64,000 nt of DNA from Nonomuraea montanisoli (GTDB lineage: Bacteria; Actinomycetota; Actinomycetes; Streptosporangiales; Streptosporangiaceae): contig NZ_JABWGN010000007.1 of NCBI RefSeq assembly GCF_013363975.1, forward strand, positions 1 to 64,000, written 5' to 3'. Position 1 is the first letter of the stretch. Each line of letters begins with the position of its first letter. The position numbers were made by a program, and so were the translations under genes. A model generated the notes under the pieces. That model did no database searches, was not told where the DNA came from, and saw nothing but the letters and a program-made list of their open reading frames with translations. Of this stretch, positions 34,692-43,162 are shown in pieces.

Positions 34692-34721
34692 GCGGGCGCT
34701 CCCCGGTGGGCGCGGGCGGGC

Positions 34722-36287
34722 TCACTCCGGCTCGTTCGCGGCCTCGCCGCCCACGGTGAACGGCGTGGTGACCCCCTCGTACATCAGATGAGCGACCAGC
34801 CCCTCGGCCGCGTGCGGCAGGTTGTGGCAGTGGTCCATCCAGATGCCGGGGTTGTCGGCGACGAAGGCGATGTCGTACGACTCGCCGTTGCCGACCTCCA
34901 GGGAGTCCATCCACCACGGGCTCCCGGTCGCCCGCACGCCGTTCCTGCTCAGCACGACGGCGTGGTGGCCGTGCAGGTGCATGGGGTGCGACTCGCCGCT
35001 GTGGTTGGAGACGCGCATCCGTACGACGTCGTGCTCGGCGACCATGAACATCGGCACGTCGGGGAACATGTGGCCGTTGACGGTCCACCAGACCCCCGGC
35101 ATCCCGTCCAGGAAGCCCGGCCGGCGCCCGATCTCGTAGGTGAAGCGGCGATCGGCCCGTTCGGCGTCGAAGCCGACGGGTTCCGGCGCGCCGTAGGAGA
35201 GCAGGTCCAGCTTCTTCGCCGGCCGGGGCGCGGGCGGCGCGTCGTACGATCGCGAACCGAGCACGACGCCGCCGGGGCCGCCGATGTGCACCCGCACCGG
35301 CGATCCGTCCGCGGGCATGGTCACCTCGATGTCGGCGCGGCCTCCGGCGGTGACCATCACGGTGGCGTCGCGCACGGGGGCGGGCTCGTTCACCTCGGTG
35401 CCGTCCACCGCCACGAGCCGGAACGGCGCGCCGCCGACCCAGGCCGGCGTCTCGCCGTTCTCCGTGTTGATCACGCGGACCCGGACCTTGTCGCCGGGAC
35501 GCGCCGCCACGCGGACGTCGCCCTCCCGGCCGTTGACCGTGCGGGCTCCGTCGTACAGGTGCAGCAGCGCCACGACGTCGACCGTCCCGGTGGGCGGCCG
35601 CCGCGCCGGGGCGACCACCAGCGCCCCGAGCAGACCCCGGCGGACCTGCTCGTGCGACACCTGGTGGGAGTGGTACCAGAACGTGCCCGCCTGGCCCGCG
35701 ACGAAGCGGTAGGTGTGCGACCGGCCCGTGCCGACCGCGTCCTGGGTCACGCCGGCCACCCCGTCCTCGGCGTTGGGGACGTCGACGCCGTGCCAGTGCA
35801 GCGTGATGCCGCCGGGCACCGACTCGTTGACGAGCCGGACCTCCACCAGTTGCCCGACCGTGGCGTGGATGGCAGGGCCGGGGGACGTGCCGTTCAGCGT
35901 GTACCCGTCGACGGAACGGCCGGTGGGCAGCCGGAACCGCTGCGCGCGTGCGACGAGGGTGAGCGCGACGTCGGCCGTGCGGTCGCGGTCGGCGGTCAGC
36001 GACGTGACACTGCGCGCCGTCGCGGTGTGGCCAGTGTGTCCGGTGTGTTCGGTGTGTCCTTGTGCGGCCGTCGTGAGGTGGGAGCCGTGGCCCGAGCCGG
36101 TCGCGTGGCTCGGCGGGCGCGGCGAGGGGCCGCCCCCGTAGTCCGCGTACCCCATGTCCATGACGGAGTACGCCGCCGGCATCAGGCTGTCCTGCCAGAG
36201 CCATACCAAGGGGCCGAGCACGGCGATGGTCGCGGCGCCCGCGACGGCGAGCCGGAGGCGGGCGCCACGACGATGAGTGTCCTTCAT
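34722..36287 (-). CDS. Multicopper oxidase (laccase-like)
   Basis: 521 aa from ATG 36287. An N-terminal membrane anchor or signal (RLRLAVAGAATIAVLGPLVWLW) is followed by a His/Gly-rich segment (HATGSGHGSH, HTEHTGHTGHT, 60-100) likely to bind copper. The four copper-ligand blocks are HWHGVDVPN, WYHSHQ, HPMHLHGHH and DHCHNLPHAAEGLVAHLM, so the type 1, 2 and 3 centres are complete. It probably acts outside the membrane in copper handling or phenol oxidation. It follows a 4-TM protein gene by 10 bp, so the two form an operon. Confidence 0.9.
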   Translation of the reverse strand: MKDTHRRGARLRLAVAGAATIAVLGPLVWLWQDSLMPAAYSVMDMGYADYGGGPSPRPPSHATGSGHGSHLTTAAQGHTEHTGHTGHTATARSVTSLTADRDRTADVALTLVARAQRFRLPTGRSVDGYTLNGTSPGPAIHATVGQLVEVRLVNESVPGGITLHWHGVDVPNAEDGVAGVTQDAVGTGRSHTYRFVAGQAGTFWYHSHQVSHEQVRRGLLGALVVAPARRPPTGTVDVVALLHLYDGARTVNGREGDVRVAARPGDKVRVRVINTENGETPAWVGGAPFRLVAVDGTEVNEPAPVRDATVMVTAGGRADIEVTMPADGSPVRVHIGGPGGVVLGSRSYDAPPAPRPAKKLDLLSYGAPEPVGFDAERADRRFTYEIGRRPGFLDGMPGVWWTVNGHMFPDVPMFMVAEHDVVRMRVSNHSGESHPMHLHGHHAVVLSRNGVRATGSPWWMDSLEVGNGESYDIAFVADNPGIWMDHCHNLPHAAEGLVAHLMYEGVTTPFTVGGEAANEPE

Positions 36288-36297
36288 GCGGGATGCG

Positions 36298-36762
36298 TCA
36301 GCCCGCGGTCCCGAGACGCGGCTCCGCCGGGGCGGCCACGGCCACGCCCCGGTCACGGCGCGCCGCGTACAGGGCCGAGGTGAACAGCAGCAGCGCGTTG
36401 ATGCCGTGCAGGGCGCCCAGCGCGGGGATGTCGTGGCCGAACAGGCCGAGCGTCACCTGGACCGCGACGAGCAGCAGCACCAGCCCGGCCGCCTTGACCG
36501 CTCCCGGCACCCGCGCGAAGAACGAGGAGATCAGGAGCAGCAGCGCGATCACCGGGATGACCATCATCCCGTTGATGCCGTGCACCATGAAGCCGATGAC
36601 CTCGGGGAACGGGGACGCCTCGCTCTCCATGACCGTCTTGTCGAGCACGCCGCCCTGCCCGACCCATTTGCCGAGGCCGGCATCGCCGAAGACCATCACC
36701 GACGCCTGCACGGCGACCTCGATCGCGACGAGGTAGGCCAGAACCTTGTAGACGATTCTCAT
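36298..36762 (-). CDS. DUF6220-like four-TM membrane protein
   Basis: 154 aa with four TM helices and two internal His-Gly-Ile-Asn motifs (FMVHGINGMMVIPVI and LGALHGINALLLFTSALYAA). These match a small actinobacterial membrane family, DUF6220-like. The paired His residues may bind haem or copper, which would fit the downstream multicopper oxidase. Ten base pairs separate the genes. The function is inferred from context only. Confidence 0.7.
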   Translation of the reverse strand: MRIVYKVLAYLVAIEVAVQASVMVFGDAGLGKWVGQGGVLDKTVMESEASPFPEVIGFMVHGINGMMVIPVIALLLLISSFFARVPGAVKAAGLVLLLVAVQVTLGLFGHDIPALGALHGINALLLFTSALYAARRDRGVAVAAPAEPRLGTAG

Positions 36763-36957
36763 GCCGGACTCCCCACCCTGGGGCTTGCGTTGCGGGCCAT
36801 GCGATCCCCTCCTGCTCCGGTCAGCGTGCGTCCGCGCGCACGCTGGTGCCTCTACCGGCGAAGGTAGGCAAACCGACTTGGCGAACTCTTGTGAATGAGT
36901 TGCAACGCTCCGCGACGGGGCCGGGCTGAGCTGCTCGTACGTCGATCCGTCCGACGA

Positions 36958-37695
36958 TCAGGCGCCCGGAGGCGCCTCTGGGCGGGCCCGTTCGGCCTGG
37001 CTCTGCTGCCACTCCTCCATGACCTGGCGGAATGCCTTGTCGACGAGGAGAAGGAGCTTGGCGGAGGAACCGAAGCGGGCGCCCGCCGGGGTCGTGACCC
37101 CGAGAATCTCGGCTCCGCGCCGCGACGCGGCCGCCAGGGCGCCGTTCATCTGCAGAGCCGCGAGGATGGACCGGAGCCAGATCTCGTCGTCGGCGACATA
37201 GCGTTCGCGCCGCGCCCCCGGAACCCGTTCGCGGCGGAGCATTCCCTGCTGTTCGAGGAACGCGACCGCGTGCGAGATCGACGCAGGGCTGACGCGAAGC
37301 CGCTGGACCAGGTCGGCGGCAGTGAGAGCGCCGGAGTCGGTGATGTACAGGCAGGCCAGCACCCTGGCCTCCATCCGGGGCAGGCCCTGCTGGACGAGGA
37401 GAGCGGTGAAGGACTCCGTGAAGTCCTGCACCGCCCGGGGGTCGCGCCCATGGCCGCCGTCGGGGACGGGCGGCGCCGGAGGCTGGGCCTGCTTCTGTCG
37501 GCGCGCCCGGTGCCGCGTGGCCTCCTGCGCCTGGTCGGCTCCGTAATCGTCGGGTCCGCCGTTGCGGGTCACCTCCCGCATGATGGTCGACGCGGGCCGT
37601 CCGAGACGCCGGCCGATCTCCGCGTATCCGAGTCCCTCGGCCAGCCCGGCAGCGATGAGCTGACGGTCCTCGGTGCTGAGTCTGCCTCCGGGCAT
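36958..37695 (-). CDS. Regulator combining IS30-type HTH and GbsR/MarR-like domain
   Basis: 245 aa. Residues 1-50 (LSTEDRQLIAAGLAEGLGYAEIGRRLGRPASTIMREV) match the helix-turn-helix of IS30-type transposases, and the domain is used here as a second DNA-binding module. Residues 95-230 are a GbsR/MarR-type winged helix (ALTAADLVQRLRVSPASISHAVAFLEQQGMLRRER). It is divergent from a serine hydrolase gene across a region with repeated CATTGCA sites, its probable operators. ATG 37695. Confidence 0.82.
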   Translation of the reverse strand: MPGGRLSTEDRQLIAAGLAEGLGYAEIGRRLGRPASTIMREVTRNGGPDDYGADQAQEATRHRARRQKQAQPPAPPVPDGGHGRDPRAVQDFTESFTALLVQQGLPRMEARVLACLYITDSGALTAADLVQRLRVSPASISHAVAFLEQQGMLRRERVPGARRERYVADDEIWLRSILAALQMNGALAAASRRGAEILGVTTPAGARFGSSAKLLLLVDKAFRQVMEEWQQSQAERARPEAPPGA

Positions 37696-37737
37696 CGGTG
37701 CTCGTCTCCTGTCTGCTCTGCCGCGCACACGCTCACA

Positions 37738-37801
37738 GTATGCATTCACCCGGACCCCATTGCAATGCACGCCCATTGCATTCAGTATCACGCTCATTGC
37801 A
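37738..37801. promoter_or_regulatory. Cluster of CATTGCA operator-like sites
   Basis: CATTGCA occurs at 37758, 37774 and 37795, the first as part of a perfect palindrome CATTGCAATG (37758-37767). TGCATTCA occurs at 37741 and again at 37778. The cluster lies between the divergent regulator and hydrolase genes and is A/T-rich for this genome. Probable binding sites of the regulator at 36958-37695. Confidence 0.55.
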
Positions 37802-37920
37802 AAGCGGCCCGAGTGAATCGCCTTCTCCAGCATGAACGGCTCGTCTTTGCGCGTTGACCATTCTCTAAACGCAATGTACTGTCGCAGTCGTTCAGAGATT
37901 TGCGAACAGGGAGATGCGTG

Positions 37921-39150
37921 ATGGGACACGGCAACAGCGGCTTCTCCGAGGCCGGGCTGGACAGGCTGCGTGAGGTGCTGGCACGGCACGTCGATTCGGG
38001 GAAGATTCCCGGACTTGTCGCCCTGTTCAGCCGGGATGACGAGACGCACGTCGAGGCCATCGGCACGATGCGGCATGACGGTGGCGCGCCGATGCGCCGG
38101 GACACGATCTTCCGGATGGCCTCCACCTCCAAGCCGGTCTCGATCGCGGCCGCGATGGTCCTGCTGGACGAGTGCCGGCTGCGGCTGGACGACCCGGTGC
38201 AGGAGTGGCTGCCCGAACTGGCCGACCGGCAGGTGCTCAGGCGCATCGACGGGCCGCTGGACGACACCGTGCCGGCCCGGCGGCCGATCACCGTGCGGGA
38301 CGTGCTGACCTCCACCTTCGGGCTCGGCATGGACATGACGTCGCTGGGCACCCCGATCATGAACGAGGTCTTCGCGCGCGGGCTCACCCCCAACCTGCCG
38401 ACGCCGATGCCCGAGCCGGACGAGTGGATGCGCCGCCTCGGTGAGCTCCCGCTGATGCACCAGCCCGGACAGCACTGGCAGTACCACCTCAGCAACGACC
38501 TGATCGGCGTGCTGGTGGCCAGGGTCAGCGGCCAGTCGTTCGAGACGTTCCTGCGCGAGCGCATCTTCGACCCGCTCGGGATGAAGGACACCGCCTTCCA
38601 CGTGCCCGACGACAAGCTCGACCGGCTGCCGCCCCTGTACGCCCCCGACCCGCAGACTGGGGAGTTCCTGGTGTGGGACGAGGCCAAGGGCGGACGCTGG
38701 AACCTGCCTCCGGTGTTCCCCGGAGGCGGCGGCGGGCTGGTCTCCACCGCCGACGACTACCACGCCTACTTCCGGATGCTGCTCAACGGCGGGACGCACG
38801 GCGGCGCTCGGATCCTGTCGCGGCCGGCGGTCGAGCTGATGACCACCAACCGCCTGACCCCCGAGCAGAACGCCGCCCGCGACGCCATGGCCCGCGACAA
38901 CGTCCACATCTCGCACGGCCAGGGCCAGCACGGCGGCTGGGGTCTGGGGATGGCGGTGCGCACCTACCGCGGCGACTACGCCTCGGTGGGCCAGTTCGGC
39001 TGGGACGGAGGAAGCGGCTCGGCGACCTACGCCGACCCGGCCAAGCGGCTGACCGGGATCCTGCTCACCCAGGTCGGCGCGTCCACCCCGGATTCGATGC
39101 GGCTCATCCACGACTTCTGGACCACGCTCTACCAGGCGATCGAGGACTGA
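37921..39150 (+). CDS. Beta-lactamase-class-C-family serine hydrolase
   Basis: 409 aa. The catalytic SxxK is MASTSKPVS (Ser about 70). The Tyr-containing second motif lies in WQYHLSNDLIGVL (about 190), and the C-terminal block has HGQGQHGGWGLGM. This is the EstB/DD-peptidase-like serine hydrolase family, which acts on esters or cell-wall peptides. There is no signal peptide, so it is probably an intracellular esterase. GGGAG lies eight bases before ATG 37921. Divergent from and likely repressed by the regulator at 36958-37695. Confidence 0.87.
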   Translation: MGHGNSGFSEAGLDRLREVLARHVDSGKIPGLVALFSRDDETHVEAIGTMRHDGGAPMRRDTIFRMASTSKPVSIAAAMVLLDECRLRLDDPVQEWLPELADRQVLRRIDGPLDDTVPARRPITVRDVLTSTFGLGMDMTSLGTPIMNEVFARGLTPNLPTPMPEPDEWMRRLGELPLMHQPGQHWQYHLSNDLIGVLVARVSGQSFETFLRERIFDPLGMKDTAFHVPDDKLDRLPPLYAPDPQTGEFLVWDEAKGGRWNLPPVFPGGGGGLVSTADDYHAYFRMLLNGGTHGGARILSRPAVELMTTNRLTPEQNAARDAMARDNVHISHGQGQHGGWGLGMAVRTYRGDYASVGQFGWDGGSGSATYADPAKRLTGILLTQVGASTPDSMRLIHDFWTTLYQAIED

Positions 39151-39219
39151 CGCCCCGGGGATCGGATGGACCCGCACTCCTCCGTCAGGCATGCTGGTTT
39201 CTCCGGACGGAGGACTGGG

Positions 39220-39345
39220 ATGGCGATCGGATTACCCGAGATCATGATCCTGGCGATGTGGGCCATTCCGCCCGCATTGTTCTTCTTCATCCTCTACTGG
39301 GTGATCCGGCTGGCGATAAGGCATGAGAAACGCCGGCTTGAGTGA
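39220..39345 (+). CDS. 41-aa single-TM membrane protein
   Basis: A short gene with a strong ribosome site (GGACGGAGGACTGGG then ATG). It encodes an N-terminal amphipathic start, one TM helix (IMILAMWAIPPALFFFILYW) and a basic tail (RLAIRHEKRRLE). The positive-inside tail and clean codon pattern support a real membrane miniprotein. It is 69 bp after the hydrolase gene on the same strand. Function unknown. Confidence 0.65.
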   Translation: MAIGLPEIMILAMWAIPPALFFFILYWVIRLAIRHEKRRLE

Positions 39346-39439
39346 AAGGGGTTGTTCTGCGCACGCGGAGGCTTCTCGCGGACTGGTTCTGGCGAGTGGA
39401 CGCGTGCTTTTCTCGGCCCCCTGGGGTGGCCCCCAACCC

Positions 39440-40822
39440 TCAGCCGATGGCCGCCCCCAGGCGGCGCGCACCGTCGATGAGTTCGCTCGGGTCGGCCACG
39501 GCGGCGAAGCTCAGCCGGACGAAGGCGCCCGGCGCCTCGGCGGCGAAGAAGTCCTGACCCGGGTCGACGGCCACACCGTGCCGCCTGGCCACCTCGGCGG
39601 CGTCGTGCGCGCGGCCGGTCTCAGCCCACAGGTGCAGTCCACCCGCGGGGACGCGAGCCACCTGCCACTGCGGCACATGTTCGGCGAGCGCCGCGGCGAG
39701 AGCGGCGCAGCGCTCCCGCAGCGCGCCCCCCAGCGCCCGCAGGTGCCGGTCCCAGGCCGGCGAGCTGGTCAGCTCAAGCGCGGCCTCCTGCAGGGGGCGG
39801 GCGATGAAGAAGTCGTCGACCAGCCGCATCGCGCGCAGCCTGGCCATGACGGGGCCGCGGGCCACCAGTGCGCCGACGCGCAGGCTGGGCGAGGCCGCCT
39901 TCGTGAGCGACGTCACGTACACCACGGTGCCGTCGCGGTCGTCGGTGACCAGCGGCGGGGGAGGCGGCCCGCCGTGGCCGAGCAGGCGGGCGAAGTCGTC
40001 CTCCAGGACGAAGGCGCCGCTCGCGCGGGCCACGTCGACCACCTGACGGCGTCGTTCGGGTGGCAGCACCGCGCCGGTGGGGTTGTGGAACGTCGGCTGG
40101 CAGTACAGCAGGCGGGCGCCGGTCATGGCGAAGGTCTCGGCCAGCAGGTCAGGGCGCAGGCCGTCGGCGTCCATGGGCACCGGCACCGGGCGCAGGCCGG
40201 CGGCGCGGGCGGCCGACAGGGCTCCGGGGTACGTGGGCGATTCCACCAGCACCTGATGGCCGGGCGCGGCGATGGCGCGGAATGCCATCGACAGCGCGCT
40301 CTGGCCCCCGCCGGTGATCAGGACGTCGTCGGGATCCACTCCGGCGGTGCGGGCGAAGACCGCGCGCAGCGGCGCCAGCCCTTCGACGGGGGCGCGGTCC
40401 CAGGCATCGGGACGGCGTGCGGCCCTGGCCATCGCCGCGGCCAGAGCCCGTACCGGAAGGAGCGAATGGTGCGGATATCCCCCGGACATCGTGGTGGAGC
40501 CGGGCGGGGGCGGCCCGAGCAGGTGGCGCACCGACGCCGTGTCGATGCTGCGATCCCCCAGGGCCACCGCCTGCCACGAGGTGTCGGCGGACGCCGCGCC
40601 GGACCGGCTCCGGCGGGGCGCGACGAACGTACCGCTCCCGGGACGGGTCACCACGGCGCCCTCGGCCGACAGGAGCGCGAAGGCGCGGGTCACCGTCACC
40701 GGGCTCACACCGTGGCGGCGCACCAGCTCGCGGGCGCTGGGCAGCCGGGCGCCCGGCGGGAGGCCGGAGATCTCCGTCCGGAGCCTCGCTGCGAGCTGCT
40801 CGATAGTGTTACTCTCGTGCAT
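39440..40822 (-). CDS. MocR-type regulator (GntR winged helix plus aminotransferase fold)
   Basis: 460 aa. Residues 1-75 are a GntR winged helix (TEISGLPPGARLPSARELVRRHGVSPVTVTRAFALL). Residues 100-460 form a fold-type I PLP domain with the lysine region VYVTSLTKAASPSLRVG and FHNPTGAVLPPERRRQ. MocR regulators sense PLP or a PLP adduct and often control a divergent PLP enzyme. Here the divergent gene is itself a class V aminotransferase. The ATG at 40822 overlaps the ATG of that gene by 2 bp. Confidence 0.9.
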   Translation of the reverse strand: MHESNTIEQLAARLRTEISGLPPGARLPSARELVRRHGVSPVTVTRAFALLSAEGAVVTRPGSGTFVAPRRSRSGAASADTSWQAVALGDRSIDTASVRHLLGPPPPGSTTMSGGYPHHSLLPVRALAAAMARAARRPDAWDRAPVEGLAPLRAVFARTAGVDPDDVLITGGGQSALSMAFRAIAAPGHQVLVESPTYPGALSAARAAGLRPVPVPMDADGLRPDLLAETFAMTGARLLYCQPTFHNPTGAVLPPERRRQVVDVARASGAFVLEDDFARLLGHGGPPPPPLVTDDRDGTVVYVTSLTKAASPSLRVGALVARGPVMARLRAMRLVDDFFIARPLQEAALELTSSPAWDRHLRALGGALRERCAALAAALAEHVPQWQVARVPAGGLHLWAETGRAHDAAEVARRHGVAVDPGQDFFAAEAPGAFVRLSFAAVADPSELIDGARRLGAAIG

Positions 40823-40838
40823 GAGAGACCAGAGTAAC
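40808..40838. promoter_or_regulatory. Palindromic operator spanning two overlapping start codons
   Basis: Perfect 8-bp arms GTTACTCT (40808-40815) and AGAGTAAC (40831-40838), centred on CATG (40820-40823), which supplies the start codons of both divergent genes. An inner pair CTCTC/GAGAG also surrounds the CATG. It is the probable MocR binding site. Both messages must be leaderless or begin inside the opposite gene. Confidence 0.65.
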
Positions 40839-42050
40839 GTTATTGACTTCGACGCGGAAACGCTCCACGCTCTGCGGGCGGACGCACCCGCCTGCGAGTC
40901 GGTCATCCACTTCAACAACGCCGGCTGTGGTCTGCTGCCCAAGCCGGCTCTCCAGGCGATGATCGACCACCTGGAGCTGGAGGCGTCGATCGGCGGTTAC
41001 GAGGCTGCTGCCGCCCGCAAGGTCCAGGTGCGGGACTTCTACGCCGCGATCGCCGACCTCATCGGCTGCCGTCCCGAGAACGTCGCGTTCGCGGGCAGCG
41101 CCACCCACGGCTACAGCAAGGCGCTGTCGGCCATCCCCTTCGAGCCCGGCGACGTCATCCTGACCACCCGCAACGACTTCATCTCCAACCAGATCGCCTT
41201 CCTGGCGCTGCGCAAGAGGTTCGGCGTGGAGATCGTGCACGCGCCCGACCTGCCCGACGGGAACGGCGTGGACGTGGCCGCCATGGCGGCGCTCATGCGC
41301 GCCAGGCGCCCGAGGCTGGTGGCCGCCACGCACGTGCCCACCAACTCCGGCCTGGTCCAGCCGGTCGCCGAGATCGGCCGCCACTGCCGGGAACTCGACC
41401 TGCTCTACCTGGTGGACGCCTGCCAATCAGCCGGGCAGTACCCGCTCGACGTCGAGGACATCGGCTGCGACCTGCTCACCGCCACCTGCCGCAAGTTCCT
41501 GCGCGGGCCGCGCGGGTCGGGATTCCTGTACGTCTCCGACCGGGTGCTCACCCAGGGATACGAGCCGTTGTTCATCGACATGTACGGCGCGCGCTGGGTC
41601 GCGGGCGACCGCTACGAGCCGGTGCGCGGCGCCGCCCGGTTCGAGGAGTGGGAGTTCCCGTACTCCACCCTGCTGGGCTGCGCGGCGGCCACGCGCTACG
41701 CCCTGCGGGTCGGGCTGGAGCGCATCTCCCGGCGCACCCCCGCGCTGGCGGCGCGCCTGCGCGACCACCTGGCCGCGATTCCCGGGGTACGGGTCCTGGA
41801 CCGAGGGCCGGAACTGGCCGCGCTGGTCACCTTCGACGTGCAGGGCTGGCGCCCGGAGCCGTTCAAGGCGGCCATGGACGCCCGCGGCGTCAACTCCGCG
41901 CTGAGCTTCCGCGAGTTCGCCCAGTACGACTTCGCCGACAAGGACGTCGAGTGGGCGCTGCGCCTGTCGCCGCACTACTACAACACCGAGGAGGAGGTGG
42001 ACACGGTGGCGGCGATGGTCGCCGAGCTGGCCCAGCACGGGCCCCGATGA
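40821..42050 (+). CDS. Class V aminotransferase / cysteine-desulfurase-like PLP enzyme
   Basis: 409 aa. The N-terminal block VIHFNNAGCGLLPKPAL, the PLP-binding VDACQSAGQYPLDV and the Schiff-base lysine region DLLTATCRKFLRGPRGSGFLYV (Lys about 225) match isopenicillin-N-epimerase/kynureninase/desulfurase-like class V enzymes. The absence of a C-terminal Cys loop argues against sulfur mobilisation. It is divergent from and overlaps the MocR regulator start, so its expression probably tracks PLP or its substrate. The substrate is unknown. Confidence 0.88.
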   Translation: MRDQSNVIDFDAETLHALRADAPACESVIHFNNAGCGLLPKPALQAMIDHLELEASIGGYEAAAARKVQVRDFYAAIADLIGCRPENVAFAGSATHGYSKALSAIPFEPGDVILTTRNDFISNQIAFLALRKRFGVEIVHAPDLPDGNGVDVAAMAALMRARRPRLVAATHVPTNSGLVQPVAEIGRHCRELDLLYLVDACQSAGQYPLDVEDIGCDLLTATCRKFLRGPRGSGFLYVSDRVLTQGYEPLFIDMYGARWVAGDRYEPVRGAARFEEWEFPYSTLLGCAAATRYALRVGLERISRRTPALAARLRDHLAAIPGVRVLDRGPELAALVTFDVQGWRPEPFKAAMDARGVNSALSFREFAQYDFADKDVEWALRLSPHYYNTEEEVDTVAAMVAELAQHGPR

Positions 42051-42108
42051 CCGTGCCTCGGCTCCCCACAACGGCCACCTCCCCGGAGCGCACCCCGGAA
42101 GTCACGCG

Positions 42109-42585
42109 TCACGGCGGGCGCAGGTGCTCGAACGCGACGTCGTGCCGCTCGGTCAGCCGCCGGGCGATCAACGAGCGGTGGCACGCCTCCGGGTCGCGCT
42201 CGACGCAGAGCAGCGCCGCGGTCCCGCCGCTCGGCAGCGCCGACACGATCGGCGTGAGGTCGGCTCGGTCGAGGATCTCGGCGGTGTAGCGGCGGGCGTA
42301 CTCGGCGGCGAGCTCGCGGCGCGAGCGCTTGCCGACCCCGAGACGGTCGTCCTCGGCGTACTGGAGCCGGCGTAAATCGGTGGTCGGGGCGAGCTCCAGG
42401 TGGTGCTCGTAGGCGATCCCGGCCTCGGCGAGGGCCGCCTGCAGCCGGCGAGAGTTCGCCCAGGCGTACTCGGGTCCACGGACACCGCGGCGCTGGCGTA
42501 CGTCGAGCAGCAGACGGACGTCCGCGTGCCGCAGTCGTCGCAGGAAGGACTCACCGTCGAAGCCGTAGACGCCGATGGTCACCAT
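42109..42585 (-). CDS. DUF488 family protein
   Basis: 158 aa from ATG 42585 (a GTG at 42594 would add three residues). The conserved blocks are TIGVYGFDGESFLRRL, LLLDVRQRRGVRG, ELAPTTDLRRLQY and the C-terminal ALLCVERDPEACHRSLIARRL, which contains the CxExxPxxCHR-like motif. These define DUF488, small proteins of unknown biochemical role often linked to nucleic-acid or thiol chemistry because of the Cys-His motif. It is convergent with the aminotransferase gene. Confidence 0.82.
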   Translation of the reverse strand: MVTIGVYGFDGESFLRRLRHADVRLLLDVRQRRGVRGPEYAWANSRRLQAALAEAGIAYEHHLELAPTTDLRRLQYAEDDRLGVGKRSRRELAAEYARRYTAEILDRADLTPIVSALPSGGTAALLCVERDPEACHRSLIARRLTERHDVAFEHLRPP

Positions 42586-42662
42586 TCTGAGCACCCGAAA
42601 TCACCCACCTGTCTCCTGCTCGTGCCGCCTCCGGCAGCCCTGCCGGAGGCGGCGAGGTCGCG

Positions 42663-43058
42663 TCACGCGACGGCGGTCCCCTCAAGCTCGACCATCAGGT
42701 CGGGGATCGCCAGCCGGGTCACCCCGAGCATCGTGGTGGACGGCGCCACCCCGGCGGCGCCCAGCCGCGCCGCCAGCACGCCGTAGTGCTCGAAGAGCCG
42801 ATCGACGTCGGTGGTGTAGACGTTGAGCCGGACGAGGTTCGCGAGGGACATGCCGGCCTCGCCGAGCACGGCCTCCAGGTTGTCGAGGCTCAGCGCCAAC
42901 TGCGCCGCCATGTCATCGGCATGCTGGGGCTTGCCGTCACCGCTCATCGCGGTCTGTCCGGAGCAGTACAGGGTGCGGGTGTGCCCGGAGACGACCTCAC
43001 CCTGGTTGTACCCCATCTCCACCGACCACGCCCACGGGTTGACCGCCGTTCGCTCCAT
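42663..43058 (-). CDS. RidA-family protein
   Basis: 131 aa. The blocks VEMGYNQGEVVSG, LYCSGQTA, NLEAVLGEAGMSLANLVRLNVYTTDVD and TTMLGVTRLAIPDLMVELEGTAV match the YjgF/YER057c/UK114 (RidA) fold. The catalytic Arg of RidA proper, normally in a CRVEV-like context, is not present near the end. It may therefore belong to a non-deaminase subgroup. It faces a WYL-type regulator across about 100 bp. ATG 43058 with GATGAGG upstream. Confidence 0.85.
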   Translation of the reverse strand: MERTAVNPWAWSVEMGYNQGEVVSGHTRTLYCSGQTAMSGDGKPQHADDMAAQLALSLDNLEAVLGEAGMSLANLVRLNVYTTDVDRLFEHYGVLAARLGAAGVAPSTTMLGVTRLAIPDLMVELEGTAVA

Positions 43059-43123
43059 TGCCTCATCAGCTCCGTTCGCAGGTGATTCGTCTGTTGATCG
43101 CGCTGATGAGCCTCCCAACAAAT

Positions 43124-43142
43124 CACGACATCCTGTGTCGTG
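43124..43142. promoter_or_regulatory. Palindrome between ridA-like gene and WYL regulator
   Basis: Perfect 7-bp inverted repeat CACGACA-TCCTG-TGTCGTG, 20 bp before the WYL regulator start and about 65 bp before the RidA-like start. Probable operator of the regulator, controlling both genes. Confidence 0.6.
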
Positions 43143-43162
43143 TATTTCGGTAGATTTCTCGC

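Noticed and set aside
36958..37120. IS30 transposase remnant
   Set aside because: The transposase-like HTH is the N-terminus of a complete, in-frame regulator with a GbsR/MarR-type domain. There are no inverted repeats or DDE residues.
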